64,000 nucleotides of DNA from Acrocarpospora phusangensis (GTDB lineage: Bacteria; Actinomycetota; Actinomycetes; Streptosporangiales; Streptosporangiaceae), in NCBI RefSeq assembly GCF_016862995.1, contig NZ_BOOA01000043.1:16948-80947 (forward strand). The letters are read 5' to 3'. Made by a program: the position numbers and the translations under genes. This document shows, piece by piece, positions 1 through 8,831 of the stretch; positions within the stretch are counted from its first letter, which is position 1, and every line of letters starts with the position of its first letter. A model generated the notes under the pieces. The model worked only from the letters and a program-made list of their open reading frames with translations. It ran no database searches and was not told where the DNA came from.

Positions 1-2006
1 TCGTGCTCGCTGGGAGCCGCGCCGTCGAAGAACCAGCTGGTGAAACCGCCGGGACGCAGGATGGACACCCCGGCGAACGGGATGACGAAGTTCTCCCGCT
101 CCTGCTCGGTGTCGGGAATCGGCTCCAGCGGGCGCGGGTCCACCACGACGATGTCCCCGGCGTTGTACTCCATGCCGCGCGGCTGCGGGATGGCCAGGCG
201 CGCGGTGGCCGGGCCGGTCCGCACGGCCAGCACCTCCCGCTGGCTGCCGTCGGGCGCGGGCAGGATGGCCCGGATGAGGTGCCACTCCTCCTCGATCGGC
301 CCTTCCGACGACTGCAGCGGCATGCCCAGCTTGGCCGCGCCCTCGCGCACGGTCGCCCAGTCCTCGGTGGCGGTGGCCAGCACGATGACGCGCCAGATGT
401 CCTCTTCCTCGCCCTCGGCGCCCTCCGCCAGGACCGGCTTGAGGATCTCCGCCGCGGCCGCGTTGTCGCCCAGGTGCTGGACGGCGCCCGACCACAGGCG
501 GCGGCCCTCCAGACCGGCGCCGCCCTGGACCGCCAGCTCGGCCTCGGCCGCGGTCTCCTCCCAGCGCTCCCTGGCCCGGTAGAGGCGGGCCAGCGCCAGG
601 TGGGAGGCGGGCGGGCCGAGCCGGGAGGCCAGTTCGAGCACCCGGTCGTCCTGCTCGGCCTCGATCAGCAGGCCGGTCAGGTAGGAGATGTCCTCCTCGT
701 CGGCGTCCGCCGGATCGGCGTTCTCGACGATCATCTTCCAGTAGATCTCGGCCCCGACCGGCGCGTACCCCAGGAAGCCCAGGGTCGTGGTGTGCCGGCG
801 GGTGACCTCCAGGTCGGTGCCGGACTGCGGCCAGAGCCAGCCCACCCAGCGCTCCGGGTCGGCCGTGCGCCCGTCGGCCGCGTCGAAGTAGGAGACCAGC
901 TCTTCCTGCGGTCCCGGCGGCGTCACGGGCGGCGCCGCGTCCGCCGCGGCACGCAGCTCGGCGATCCGCTCCGCCAGCCCCTCGGTGGAGGCCAGCTGCG
1001 GCAGCACGGCCTCGGCCAGCTCGGCCAGCTCGCGCGCCTGCCAGGCACCCTGCCGGGCGATCGCCAGATGGCCGGCGGTCAGCGCCAGCTCCACCTGGGC
1101 CCGGTGGCCGCCCATCGTCTCGAAGTAGCTCATCCACTGCCGCATGATGCGGCCCAGCTGCCAGCTGTTGGCGATCGAGGCGCCCGCCGACAGCGTCCTG
1201 ACGACCTGGGACCACTCCACCCACTCGCGCGGGTGCTCGCCGACCACGTCGAGGTCGGGCAGTGACTCCACGGCGTGCTCGATCCGGCCCAGCTCGGCCA
1301 GGATGCCGGCGTGCAGCAGGCCCTCCCGGCGCGCCTTGGCGACCGGGTCGTCGGGCTTGAAGCCGTTCGCGGCGTGCAGCGCGGCCAGCGCGTCCTCACC
1401 CCGGCCGGCCGCCAGCAGCGCCCGCGCGGACGCCGCGGCCAGCTCCCAGGAGGCCTCCTTGCCCGCGCCGCGCAGCCGCTCCACGGCCGCCTCCGCGTAG
1501 GTGACGGCCTCGCCCGGCTTGCCGTCGTCGAGCAGCGCCGCCACATACTGGGTGACGAGCCCGGAGAAGGCGAGCGAGTCGGGGCCGACCGTGTCGAGCG
1601 CGCGGCCCAGGACGGCCAGCCGCTCGTTCGCGTAACCTGGCCCGTCCGTGTTGGCCAGCGTGATGGCCAGCGCCTCCGCGGCGGCCGAGGCGGCCGGGCA
1701 GTCCCGGACGTCGGCCCGCTGGGCGAACTCGGCCAGCTCCCGGGCGTCGTCGAGCGCGACCGCGCCGTTGGCCCGGTCCCCCACCCGGCCGATCACATGC
1801 CAGTACCGTGCGAAGAGCTCAAGCCAGGGCTGTTCGAGCTCCTCCGCCTGCTGCGCGACGGCCGGTGCCACGACGTCGAGCTGGCCGTACCGCCCCTCCA
1901 GCGCCTGGGCGGGCACGTCGCCCAGCGCCATCGCCAGGCCGGCGTTTCCGGCTTCGTGCAGTTGCCGCTGGGTGCCACCGACCCATGACCAGATGTCCAC
2001 GTCCAT
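1..2006 (-). CDS. Large helical-repeat protein of unknown function (3' end outside window)
   Basis: An open frame reads leftwards from ATG 2006 (MDVDIWSWVGG...) without a stop to the window edge, giving about 668 codons. The translation is rich in Ala, Leu, Glu and Trp with repeated helix pairs, as in tetratricopeptide-like solenoids. Around codons 610-665 it changes to a more beta-like stretch (GMEYNAGDIVVVDPRP). I recognise no catalytic motif, signal peptide or membrane segment, so it is probably cytosolic. It lies downstream of dapF on the same strand with a 158-bp gap, so it may have its own promoter. The opposite-strand 420-codon frame is a GC-driven shadow. Function unknown; a scaffold role is only a guess from the repeats. 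Confidence 0.75.
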   Translation of the reverse strand, partial: MDVDIWSWVGGTQRQLHEAGNAGLAMALGDVPAQALEGRYGQLDVVAPAVAQQAEELEQPWLELFARYWHVIGRVGDRANGAVALDDARELAEFAQRADVRDCPAASAAAEALAITLANTDGPGYANERLAVLGRALDTVGPDSLAFSGLVTQYVAALLDDGKPGEAVTYAEAAVERLRGAGKEASWELAAASARALLAAGRGEDALAALHAANGFKPDDPVAKARREGLLHAGILAELGRIEHAVESLPDLDVVGEHPREWVEWSQVVRTLSAGASIANSWQLGRIMRQWMSYFETMGGHRAQVELALTAGHLAIARQGAWQARELAELAEAVLPQLASTEGLAERIAELRAAADAAPPVTPPGPQEELVSYFDAADGRTADPERWVGWLWPQSGTDLEVTRRHTTTLGFLGYAPVGAEIYWKMIVENADPADADEEDISYLTGLLIEAEQDDRVLELASRLGPPASHLALARLYRARERWEETAAEAELAVQGGAGLEGRRLWSGAVQHLGDNAAAAEILKPVLAEGAEGEEEDIWRVIVLATATEDWATVREGAAKLGMPLQSSEGPIEEEWHLIRAILPAPDGSQREVLAVRTGPATARLAIPQPRGMEYNAGDIVVVDPRPLEPIPDTEQERENFVIPFAGVSILRPGGFTSWFFDGAAPSEH

Positions 2007-2164
2007 GGGCAGTCAGTCTGCCAGGTCAGCGACCATGCCCCAAACGCGCGCACCACCGCGTCGGACTCAGGAGCCACAAGAGATGGATACGCCCCCAATT
2101 GCCGTATTTCTCGAGGTTTTTAGGTCTAAGACCCGTGTTGAATCCTCGATTCGGCGCGGTATGT

Positions 2165-2980
2165 CTAGATCTCCGTGTCGTGGTACTCGCCGGAGGCGAC
2201 CAGGGTGGCCGGACCGGTGAGGTAGCTCGTGTCGGCGTCGAGGGTGATCTTGAGGGTGCCGCCGAGCACGCGGACCTTCCAGACGCCCGTCGTCTCGCCC
2301 GCCGCGTGCGCCGCCGCGACGGCGGTGGCCACCGCGCCGGTGCCGCAGGAGCGGGTCTCGCCGGAGCCGCGCTCGTAGACGCGCATGGAGACCGCGTGGT
2401 CGCCGACCGGGTTGATGAGCTCGACGTTCACGCCGTCCGGGTAGACCGCGCGGTCGAAGCGCGGCTGGGCGGCCAGGTCGAGTTCGGTGACCGGGTCGTC
2501 GATGACGCAGGCCAGGTGCGGGTTGCCCACGTTGACGTTGAGGCCGCGGTACTCGCGGCCGTTCACCCAGGCGCGGCTCTCGCCGTACACCTTCGGGCGG
2601 CCCATGTCCACGGTGACGTCGCCGGTGATGTCGAGGCGCACCCGCTTCACGCCGTCCCGGGTCGCGACGCTGAACTCGCCGGGGGAGGCGAGCCCCGCGT
2701 CCACGAGGTAGCGGGCGAACACGCGGATGCCGTTGCCGCACATCTCGGCCAGGCTGCCGTCGGCGTTGCGGTAGTCCATGAACCACTCGGCCCGGGCGGC
2801 CTGCTCGTCGGCCTCCGGCGCGAACTTCGAGGGCACCACGCGCAGCACGCCGTCCCCGCCGATCCCGGCGCGCCGGTCGCACAGCCGCGCGACCGCGGCC
2901 GCGGACAGGTCCAGCCGCCCTTCCAGATCAGGCAGGATGACGAAGTCGTTCTCCGTCCCATGGCCCTTCACAAACCGCAT
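2165..2980 (-). CDS. dapF: Diaminopimelate epimerase
   Basis: Converts LL- to meso-2,6-diaminopimelate in the cytosolic lysine and peptidoglycan pathway by a two-base, cofactor-independent mechanism. The 271-residue protein has the normal family length. The two catalytic cysteines are in their usual settings: Cys81 in CGNGIR and Cys212 in SCGTGA. The N terminus (MRFVKGHGTENDF) matches the family start. Its ATG lies 13 nt inside the 3' end of miaA, so the two genes are translationally coupled, a common actinobacterial pairing. Nothing unusual is visible. Confidence 0.97.
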   Translation of the reverse strand: MRFVKGHGTENDFVILPDLEGRLDLSAAAVARLCDRRAGIGGDGVLRVVPSKFAPEADEQAARAEWFMDYRNADGSLAEMCGNGIRVFARYLVDAGLASPGEFSVATRDGVKRVRLDITGDVTVDMGRPKVYGESRAWVNGREYRGLNVNVGNPHLACVIDDPVTELDLAAQPRFDRAVYPDGVNVELINPVGDHAVSMRVYERGSGETRSCGTGAVATAVAAAHAAGETTGVWKVRVLGGTLKITLDADTSYLTGPATLVASGEYHDTEI

Positions 2981-3879
2981 GTGACCAGCCTAGCGGCCCG
3001 CTCGACAAGATCCGATGCGTCGTACGGCAGCCAGCGCACCCGCGGATCGCGGCGGAACCAGGACTCCTGCCGGCGCGCGAACCTCCGGGTCGCCCGGACC
3101 GTCTCGGCCCGCGCCTCCTCCTCCGACCAGGAGCCGTCGAGGAACCGCAGCACCTGCGCGTACCCGAGCGCCCGGCTGGCCGTCAGCCCGCCCGCGAGCC
3201 CTTCCTCCCGGAGCGTACGGACTTCGTCCACGAACCCGGCCGCCCACATGAGGTCGACGCGCAGTTCGATGCGCTCGTCGAGTTCGGGGCGGGGGACCTC
3301 CAGGCCGATCTGCACGCTCGGGTAGACCGAGTCGTAGGAGGGCATGGTGGCCGAGAACGGGCGGCCGGAGAACTCGATGACCTCCAGGGCGCGGACGATG
3401 CGGCGGCCGTTGGTGGGCAGGATCGCGGCTGCCGCGACCGGGTCGGCCTCGGTCAGGCGGGCGTACAGGGGGGCCGGGCCCGATTCGGCCAGTTCGCGTT
3501 CGAGGCGGGCGCGGATGCCGGGGTCGGTGCCGGGGAACTCCAGGTCGTCGAGGGCGGCCCTGACGTACAGGCCGGAGCCGCCGACCAGGATCGGGACCAC
3601 GTCCCTGATCCGCAGGTCCTCGATCAGGGGGCGCACCAGCTCCTGGTACTCGGCGACGCTTGCCGTGTAGGTAATGTCCCAGATGTCCAGCAAATGGTGC
3701 GATACACCTTTTCGTTCGGGGATGGTCAGCTTGGCCGTACCGATGTCCATTCCTCGGTAAAGCTGCATCGAGTCGGCGTTGATGGCCTCGCCGCCGAACC
3801 GCAGCGCCAACTCCACGGCCAGATCGGACTTTCCGGCCGCCGTGGGCCCCACGACGGCGATCACTGGTAGTTGCCCCAC
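2968..3879 (-). CDS. miaA: tRNA dimethylallyltransferase
   Basis: Transfers a dimethylallyl group to N6 of A37 in tRNAs that read UNN codons; the product is the substrate of MiaB, also in this window (8832-10310). The 303-residue protein has the P-loop GPTAAGKS (residues 11-18), the NADSMQLYRGMDIGTAK segment with the catalytic Asp, and the C-terminal WFRRDPR tail typical of MiaA. It is the first gene of the miaA-dapF pair and overlaps dapF by 13 nt. The start at 3879 places the P-loop at the usual distance from the N terminus. Confidence 0.96.
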   Translation of the reverse strand: MGQLPVIAVVGPTAAGKSDLAVELALRFGGEAINADSMQLYRGMDIGTAKLTIPERKGVSHHLLDIWDITYTASVAEYQELVRPLIEDLRIRDVVPILVGGSGLYVRAALDDLEFPGTDPGIRARLERELAESGPAPLYARLTEADPVAAAAILPTNGRRIVRALEVIEFSGRPFSATMPSYDSVYPSVQIGLEVPRPELDERIELRVDLMWAAGFVDEVRTLREEGLAGGLTASRALGYAQVLRFLDGSWSEEEARAETVRATRRFARRQESWFRRDPRVRWLPYDASDLVERAARLVTCGL

Positions 3880-3956
3880 TCGGTAAGTGTCCCAAGCTCC
3901 CGGGTAACAATTAGTCGTACGGTGCCACTTCGCGCCGCGGAACGGGGGATTCCACG

Positions 3957-4151
3957 ATGTCGATCTTCGACAAGGCCAGGGCGAAACTCGGCGCTCACGC
4001 CGGAAAGGTCAAGGACGCGGCCAACAAGGGCGTCGACCACGCGGCCAAGATCGCCAAAGAGAAGACCGGCGGCAAGTACGACAAGCACGTCGATGCCGCC
4101 GCCAAGAAGGCCAAGGAGGCCACAGACAAGATCGACGGCAAGTCCGGCTGA
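3957..4151 (+). CDS. MT0933-antitoxin-like small protein
   Basis: A 64-residue, Lys/Ala-rich helical protein with a good ribosome site (GGGGGA) before ATG 3957. It resembles the MT0933/Rv0909 antitoxin family, with an amphipathic Ala/Lys body and a terminal TGGKYDKHVD...DKIDGKSG motif. It is divergent from miaA and is followed 37 bp later by a longer relative ending in the same motif. No recognisable toxin is adjacent. The family call rests on sequence memory, and many such proteins may not act as antitoxins. Cytosolic. Confidence 0.8.
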   Translation: MSIFDKARAKLGAHAGKVKDAANKGVDHAAKIAKEKTGGKYDKHVDAAAKKAKEATDKIDGKSG

Positions 4152-4188
4152 TCGCGCCCTGGCGGCGCCAATCACAAACGGGGGACAA

Positions 4189-4575
4189 ATGTCGTTCTTT
4201 CACAAGGTACGGGAGATGTTCGGCGGCGCCGGGAACAAGCTGCAGAGCACCCGTGCCCAGCCGAAGAGCAGCGGCGGGAACGCCATGGGCACGGCCAAGG
4301 ACATGGGCCGCGACATGGGACAGAACGCCAGGAGCACGACACCGGGCGCCAAGGGTCAGATGCGTCAGGGCGCGGACGGCGCCGAAGACACCCGGTCCGC
4401 GCAGGGCAGGTCCAACGGCATGCGCGACAAGATCGAGGACAAGGTCATGGACGGCATCGACAGCGCCGCCGCCGGAGCCGACCGCGCCACCGGCGGCAAA
4501 TACCGCGACCAGATCAACAGAACCGCCGACGCCGCCCGCCGCGCCGCCGACAAGATCGACGGCGAACCCGGCTGA
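4189..4575 (+). CDS. Longer MT0933-antitoxin-like protein
   Basis: A 128-residue protein starting at ATG 4189 behind GGGGGAC. The first ~85 residues are low-complexity, with Met/Gly/Asn/Gln-rich stretches such as MGTAKDMGRDMGQNA. The last ~30 residues (TGGKYRDQINRTAD...DKIDGEPG) are clearly homologous to the C terminus of the preceding 64-residue protein. The pair therefore looks like a duplication followed by N-terminal expansion. A longer frame begins upstream, but the ribosome site and the homology favour 4189. No partner toxin is seen. Function inferred only from family resemblance. Confidence 0.75.
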   Translation: MSFFHKVREMFGGAGNKLQSTRAQPKSSGGNAMGTAKDMGRDMGQNARSTTPGAKGQMRQGADGAEDTRSAQGRSNGMRDKIEDKVMDGIDSAAAGADRATGGKYRDQINRTADAARRAADKIDGEPG

Positions 4576-4859
4576 CCCACCCGCCCAACCCCCACCAAAC
4601 CCAGGAGCCGCCCTCCAACCAGGGCGGCTCCCAGCACAGGCGAACACGAAGAACCGACTCGCCGAACAGCGTCAAGCCGAGCGGTTCAGCCGGAGCAGTT
4701 CAGGCGCTGGCTCACAGAGCAATGTGAAGGATCGGCCCTCAAGTCCCTGATCGAACGACCGCCACCTCTTGGCGCCGGTGCGGCGAGAGGCCGCGACCTA
4801 CGTGAACGGCGCCGGAGAACGGCGAGGACCCGGCCATTCGGCTCGTTGAGTCGGTGTCC
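4576..4859. repeat. Convergent intergenic region with dispersed repeat copy A
   Basis: No gene is supported between the antitoxin-like gene and the methyltransferase gene. At 4772-4828 lies a GC-rich element beginning GCGCCGGTGCGGCGAG and ending in AACGGCG-CCGGAGAACGGCG. A similar element occurs at 33414-33469, and a shorter one at 18026-18051. All lie at gene 3' ends, which suggests a dispersed intergenic repeat family. Confidence 0.5.
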
Positions 4860-5375
4860 TCAGAACAGGGCCAACGGCAGGTGGCCCTCGTGGGTCAGCA
4901 GCCACCGCTTCGATTCCACGCCGTCACCCCCGCTGAAGCCACCGAGCCCATCACCGGCCACGACACGATGACAGGGCACGATCACCGGAATCGGATTGCT
5001 TCCCATGATCGATCCGATGGCTCTCGCGGGAACTCCCGTCTCCGCGGCCAGATCCCCATACGTGACCACTTTGCCGAACGGCACCGACTCGTACAGCAGC
5101 CCGAGCACCCGCCGCCGGCTCCCCGACATCAGCCGCCAGTCGACCTCGACGCCGAACTCTCGCAGGTCCCCCGCGAAGTAGGCCGCCAACTCCGCCCGCA
5201 CCTCGCTTACCCGGCGCTCGTCCTCGACGACCGGCATCCCCACCCGTGCGGCGATCCGCTCCCGATTGCGCTCCGAGTCCCGGAAGTGAACCGCCACCAC
5301 CCCGACCGGGGTGACCGCGGCGAGCACCTCCCCGACCTCGGTGGGGACGCTCCCGAAAGCAACCGTCTCAGCCAT
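4860..5375 (-). CDS. ogt: Methylated-DNA--protein-cysteine S-methyltransferase
   Basis: Suicide repair enzyme that moves the alkyl group from O6-alkylguanine to its own cysteine. The 171-residue protein has an N-terminal RNase-H-like part and the C-terminal DNA-binding and active-site domain. The motif is IPVIVPCHRVV with acceptor Cys135, followed by GGFSGGDGVESKRWLL. The start at ATG 5375 (MAETVAFGS) gives the usual length; a longer frame runs upstream to 5516 but crosses the hairpin at 5450-5480. The ribosome site is weak. No AraC/Ada domain is fused, so adaptive regulation is not evident. Confidence 0.93.
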   Translation of the reverse strand: MAETVAFGSVPTEVGEVLAAVTPVGVVAVHFRDSERNRERIAARVGMPVVEDERRVSEVRAELAAYFAGDLREFGVEVDWRLMSGSRRRVLGLLYESVPFGKVVTYGDLAAETGVPARAIGSIMGSNPIPVIVPCHRVVAGDGLGGFSGGDGVESKRWLLTHEGHLPLALF

Positions 5376-5449
5376 GCCCCCATTGTCCGCCGCGCCACCG
5401 ACAGTTTCGCGCGAACCCGGGACCCGTCGCCCGTACGGACACAGAGAAA

Positions 5450-5480
5450 GGCCCGTGCGGAATACCGCGCCGCACGGGCC
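5450..5480 (-). terminator. Intrinsic-type terminator hairpin
   Basis: A perfect 11-bp inverted repeat (GGCCCGTGCGG / CCGCACGGGCC) with a 9-nt loop. Read on the minus strand it is followed by TTTCTCTGT, a modest U-rich tail. It lies downstream of the anchored protein gene at 5643-6152 and upstream of ogt, so it should stop leftward transcription between them. Confidence 0.7.
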
Positions 5481-5642
5481 CATCTGAAGCGTGGGCTTCC
5501 CCAAAGCTTCGCCCACGAAACCTGCTCAGATCACGACACGCATCGACCCTGCGTCAGGCATGGTCATCGACGCGTCCGATCCCGTGTGAAGCCTGGACGG
5601 TAATGGCCTTTCCCGACCGGGTGTCACACGAGTGGAGCGCGA

Positions 5643-6152
5643 TCAGTAGCCGCCGACCGGGCCTCCCGGGTCGACCGCGCCGGCGCCGGAGCCCCGGTCG
5701 ATCTCGTCGATGTTGTCGTTGGGCGCGGTGGTCGGCCTCGGCTTGGTGGTCGCGGGCGTCCTGGGCGTCGCCGCGGCCGGCTTGTCGTTCTTGGTGTTCG
5801 AGCTCTGGGCGGGGGTGTCGTCCTGGCCGCCCTGAGCCGTGTCGTTCTGGCCGCCCTCGGCCTGGTCCGCGCCCGAATCGCCGGAGTCGCCGGATTCGGC
5901 GGACTCGTCGGGGGCGGACTCGTCCGGGGCCGCGTCGGGGTCGTCGGCGAGTGGGGCCTCGCCGCTCTCGGGGGTGGTGGGGCCCGGAGCCGGTTGGGTG
6001 ACGGGGGTGTCGTTGCCGGCCACGGCGTAGACGACGCCGCCCCCTGCCAGGGCGGCGGTCACGATCGCGGCGCCGATCAGGATGGCGCGGGGATTGCCGC
6101 GTGAGCGCGACCGCGCGGGCCGGCTTCGTTCGGTTGGCGGGTATCCGTCCAT
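5643..6152 (-). CDS. Single-pass membrane protein with acidic low-complexity exterior
   Basis: A 169-residue protein with an Arg/Ser-rich cytosolic head (residues 1-22), one hydrophobic segment (about 24-46, AILIGAAIVTAALAGGGVV), then about 120 disordered residues. The latter begin Pro/Thr/acidic (DPDAAPDESAPDESAE) and become Lys/Thr/Pro-rich before a Gly-rich end. Positive-inside charge suggests the tail is outside. No enzyme motif or sortase signal is seen. It sits upstream of a strong terminator and downstream of another exported protein on the same strand. Function unknown. Confidence 0.75.
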   Translation of the reverse strand: MDGYPPTERSRPARSRSRGNPRAILIGAAIVTAALAGGGVVYAVAGNDTPVTQPAPGPTTPESGEAPLADDPDAAPDESAPDESAESGDSGDSGADQAEGGQNDTAQGGQDDTPAQSSNTKNDKPAAATPRTPATTKPRPTTAPNDNIDEIDRGSGAGAVDPGGPVGGY

Positions 6153-6422
6153 GGGGGTACTCCCTGCGGGTGGGCTGCTGCTCGGAACCTCAACGGCTTC
6201 CGAAGGGTCCCGCCAGACTAGCCAAGAATGCGAAAGAGATGCACATAAATGGCCTCAACGGCATCTACCGGGGCAAACCCACACAAGCCTGGCGTGTGAT
6301 CACCGCCACCGAGCCCCGCCTCACCAAGATCTGGGCGAGCCCTCCGCTTCCCAGCCTCCCGTACGAACCCACGCGAGTCTTGACGAATCATCAGATTCCC
6401 CGGCAACCCCCAGGAAAGCGGC

Positions 6423-7340
6423 TCAGCGAGACCCGAAGTTCTGGGTCCACCACGGGCCTCCCGAGCCCAGGCGTATGCCGATGCCGATGGCTTTGAGGTC
6501 GCAGTTCACGATGTTCGCCCGATGTCCCGGACTGTTGAGCCACGCCTCGACGACCTCGCCGGGGGTGCGCTGCCCGCGGGCGATGTTCTCCGCGGCGGGG
6601 TACGCGTAACCGGCCGCCCTGATCCGATCCCACGGCGTACGCCCATCGAGAGAATCGTGGCTGAAGTAGTTACGCGCGGCCATGTCGGCGGAATGCGCCC
6701 TGGCGGCTTTCCGCAACCGCTCGTCCGTACGCAACGGACGGCACCCTTCCCGCTGCCGCGCCGAATTCGTCAACCGGACCGCCTCGTTCTCCAACGCCCG
6801 CACAGCCGCATCGGTACGGCTCCGCGCCTGCCCCGGAGATGTCGTCACCCGCTTCGAAACCCCACCTCCGCCAAGAGGCCCGGACTTGTCCTCGGACCCC
6901 ACCGCATCGGCGACCGCCCCACCCGAAGACCCCCGTGCTTTACCACCGGAATCCCGCTTCCCCGCGCCGGACTCACCCCGTTCAGGAACCGCAACGGACT
7001 CCCCCGATCCGGGCGTCTCCGACTTACCGGACCCGGAGACGCCGGACCCAGGAACACCCGACTCAAAAACACCCGACTCAGGCACACCGGATGATTTGCC
7101 CGGCTTGCCCGTCGCATACCTGCCAGATTCAGGCCCGCCGGACGGCCCACGCGCGCCTGACCCCCCGCCCGAATCGCCCCATTCCGCCTTCGGCACCACA
7201 TAAGAATCGACCGGCACCGGCGATTCCACACTCAGATCTCCAGCCAGCCGCCCACGATCCGCCCCACAAGCAGCCACCGCACCCACGACTACGACAAGAC
7301 CCACTGCCAAACAAGCAGTACGTCGCCCAAATTGGGGCAT
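6423..7340 (-). CDS. CAP/SCP-domain lipoprotein
   Basis: A 305-residue lipoprotein. A basic start and a hydrophobic segment lead to the lipobox VAAC (Cys25). Residues ~30-170 are a Ser/Gly/Pro-rich linker with repeated SGVPESG-type units. The C-terminal ~125 residues form a CAP (cysteine-rich secretory protein/PR-1-like) domain: RLTNSARQREGC, ARAHSADMAARNYFSHDS, GRTPWDRIRAAGY, ENIARG and WLNSPGHRANI. It is extracellular and membrane-anchored. Bacterial CAP proteins have no single agreed activity. The 270-bp gap to its downstream neighbour holds no clear gene. Confidence 0.9.
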   Translation of the reverse strand: MPQFGRRTACLAVGLVVVVGAVAACGADRGRLAGDLSVESPVPVDSYVVPKAEWGDSGGGSGARGPSGGPESGRYATGKPGKSSGVPESGVFESGVPGSGVSGSGKSETPGSGESVAVPERGESGAGKRDSGGKARGSSGGAVADAVGSEDKSGPLGGGGVSKRVTTSPGQARSRTDAAVRALENEAVRLTNSARQREGCRPLRTDERLRKAARAHSADMAARNYFSHDSLDGRTPWDRIRAAGYAYPAAENIARGQRTPGEVVEAWLNSPGHRANIVNCDLKAIGIGIRLGSGGPWWTQNFGSR

Positions 7341-7454
7341 CCGGGAACCCTCCTGCCGACGTGTTGGGAAAATCCACGCCGCCCGCGCGAATGAGCGACC
7401 ACACTAGCCCCAATAACGAATTCGCCGCGCAGGAATCACGAAAGAATCACGACA

Positions 7455-8030
7455 TTGCCGGACTTCTCCCCACCGCGTGTCAATTGGCCCCGCACTCTCC
7501 TGGCTACGGCAGGCGCCACCACCGTCATCGCCACCGCCGGTTTCGGGATCTGGCTGGCCGTCACCGTCAACGACACCGCCACCCCCCTACTCCCCCGCGA
7601 AATCCCCACCGCCACCCATCCCCCACACCAGAACGCCCTCCCCCACTCAGGCGGCCCAGTCCCTCTGGACGACCCCACACCCCCGCCACCGGCACTCCCG
7701 AGCCCACCCCCCGCAATCCCCGAAATCCTCATCAACCTCGGCGCCCTCGCAGGCGGAACGCTGGGATCCCACCCCCTCCCCAGCCCTCAATCCCCCGCAC
7801 TCCCCGAAATCCACCCACCCACCCTCAAACCCCCACCACTCCCAAGAACCAAGATCAGCATCCCCGCGGACCCGATATCACCCCCGACTCCCCGCCCAGC
7901 AAAACCAAGATCAACCAAGCCCACCCCGGCCAGAAAATTCCCCGACCCCTGCGCCACTTTTCACGACATCCGCCGCACCTACTGCTACGAGGTCCTCGAA
8001 TCCATCACCGGCAAACGTGCCCGGCAATGA
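7455..8030 (+). CDS. Anchored proline-rich protein, uncharacterised
   Basis: A 191-residue frame from TTG 7455. One hydrophobic segment (residues ~14-37, LLATAGATTVIATAGFG) is followed by about 110 residues that are roughly one third proline. A short C-terminal region with two Cys (DPCATFHDIRRTYCYEVL) could form a disulfide outside the membrane. It is divergent from the CAP lipoprotein across 114 bp. The ribosome site is weak and proline-rich frames arise easily in GC-rich DNA. The signal-anchor and the Cys pair make it more likely real than not. Confidence 0.55.
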   Translation: MPDFSPPRVNWPRTLLATAGATTVIATAGFGIWLAVTVNDTATPLLPREIPTATHPPHQNALPHSGGPVPLDDPTPPPPALPSPPPAIPEILINLGALAGGTLGSHPLPSPQSPALPEIHPPTLKPPPLPRTKISIPADPISPPTPRPAKPRSTKPTPARKFPDPCATFHDIRRTYCYEVLESITGKRARQ

Positions 8031-8166
8031 GTCTTGGGCCGCTCAGATGTGGCCCTGGCCATCGGCGCCGATGACCAGCCCGAACCGGTCTCCAACCGGA
8101 ACATGCCGATCTCTTCCGCCGATATACAGTTGAGGCACTCTGCTGGATTCGCCGACGGAGAAGCGG

Positions 8167-8796
8167 ATGCTGCGCACGCCCAGCCTTGGAGAATTAGTCT
8201 CCAGCGAACCCAACTGGATCGTCGTCACCATAATCGGAGCCATTCTCGGCGCGACCATAAACTGGTGGTGGCTGCTGGCCAAATACATCGCCACCCGAAC
8301 GTCACGGCATCCGCTCGAAGGCGAATGGCACGAATGCCATTACACGATCCGCAAGGGCCAAGAGCAGCTGATGCGCGGAATGGTCATAATCAAGCGTGGC
8401 CTGAAACATAATCTGGTGGTCCGTGTCCACGACGAGTCCCGGATCACGAACGGGCCTCGCCACGGGCTCGAATACCGAGGGCACGCGGCGATTGAGCGCG
8501 GACTGGTGCTCCACGCCAAGTGCGAGAGCCATCCCCACTCTCTCACCATGCGATTCATGGAGTACCTGCCCCTGAATCCGGACCCCCTGGTCGGGCTGTG
8601 GTTCTCCGTGGACTTCGACTACGCTCCGGCCTCGGGTCCGACCGTCCTGACGCGCAGACGCCTGTCCGACGAGGAGGCGAAGGCGCTCCTCTACACCCAT
8701 AGCGCCACCACCAAGAGAACGGTCCGGCTGAGAATCCAGGGCCATTCGCGCATCAAGCAGACAGGCAATACGACCGCACCTGACGTCCACCGATGA
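8167..8796 (+). CDS. Membrane-anchored beta-rich protein, possible effector-like fold
   Basis: A 209-residue protein with a good ribosome site (GGAGA) before ATG 8167. Residues ~17-40 form a hydrophobic hairpin-like segment (IVVTIIGAILGATINWWWLL). The rest is a beta-strand-rich domain opening with HPLEGEWHE and closing with LVGLWFSVDFDY...GPTVLTRRRLS. The arrangement (short N-terminal membrane part plus a lipocalin-like barrel with LxGxW and GxxLxR features) recalls the 2TM-beta effectors of the Cap15/S-2TMbeta type. No cyclic-nucleotide synthase gene is nearby, so this is a weak structural analogy. It ends 36 bp from the convergent miaB stop. Confidence 0.7.
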   Translation: MLRTPSLGELVSSEPNWIVVTIIGAILGATINWWWLLAKYIATRTSRHPLEGEWHECHYTIRKGQEQLMRGMVIIKRGLKHNLVVRVHDESRITNGPRHGLEYRGHAAIERGLVLHAKCESHPHSLTMRFMEYLPLNPDPLVGLWFSVDFDYAPASGPTVLTRRRLSDEEAKALLYTHSATTKRTVRLRIQGHSRIKQTGNTTAPDVHR

Positions 8797-8831
8797 ACAC
8801 GGCCCGGCGCGCCGCCCCGGTAAGCCGCGCG

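Noticed and set aside
3..1265. 420-codon plus-strand open frame
   Set aside because: Arg/Gly/Pro-rich shadow of the minus-strand helical-repeat gene; no conserved motif.
8167..8796. CBASS locus
   Set aside because: No CD-NTase or accessory Cap genes in the surroundings; only a fold analogy remains.
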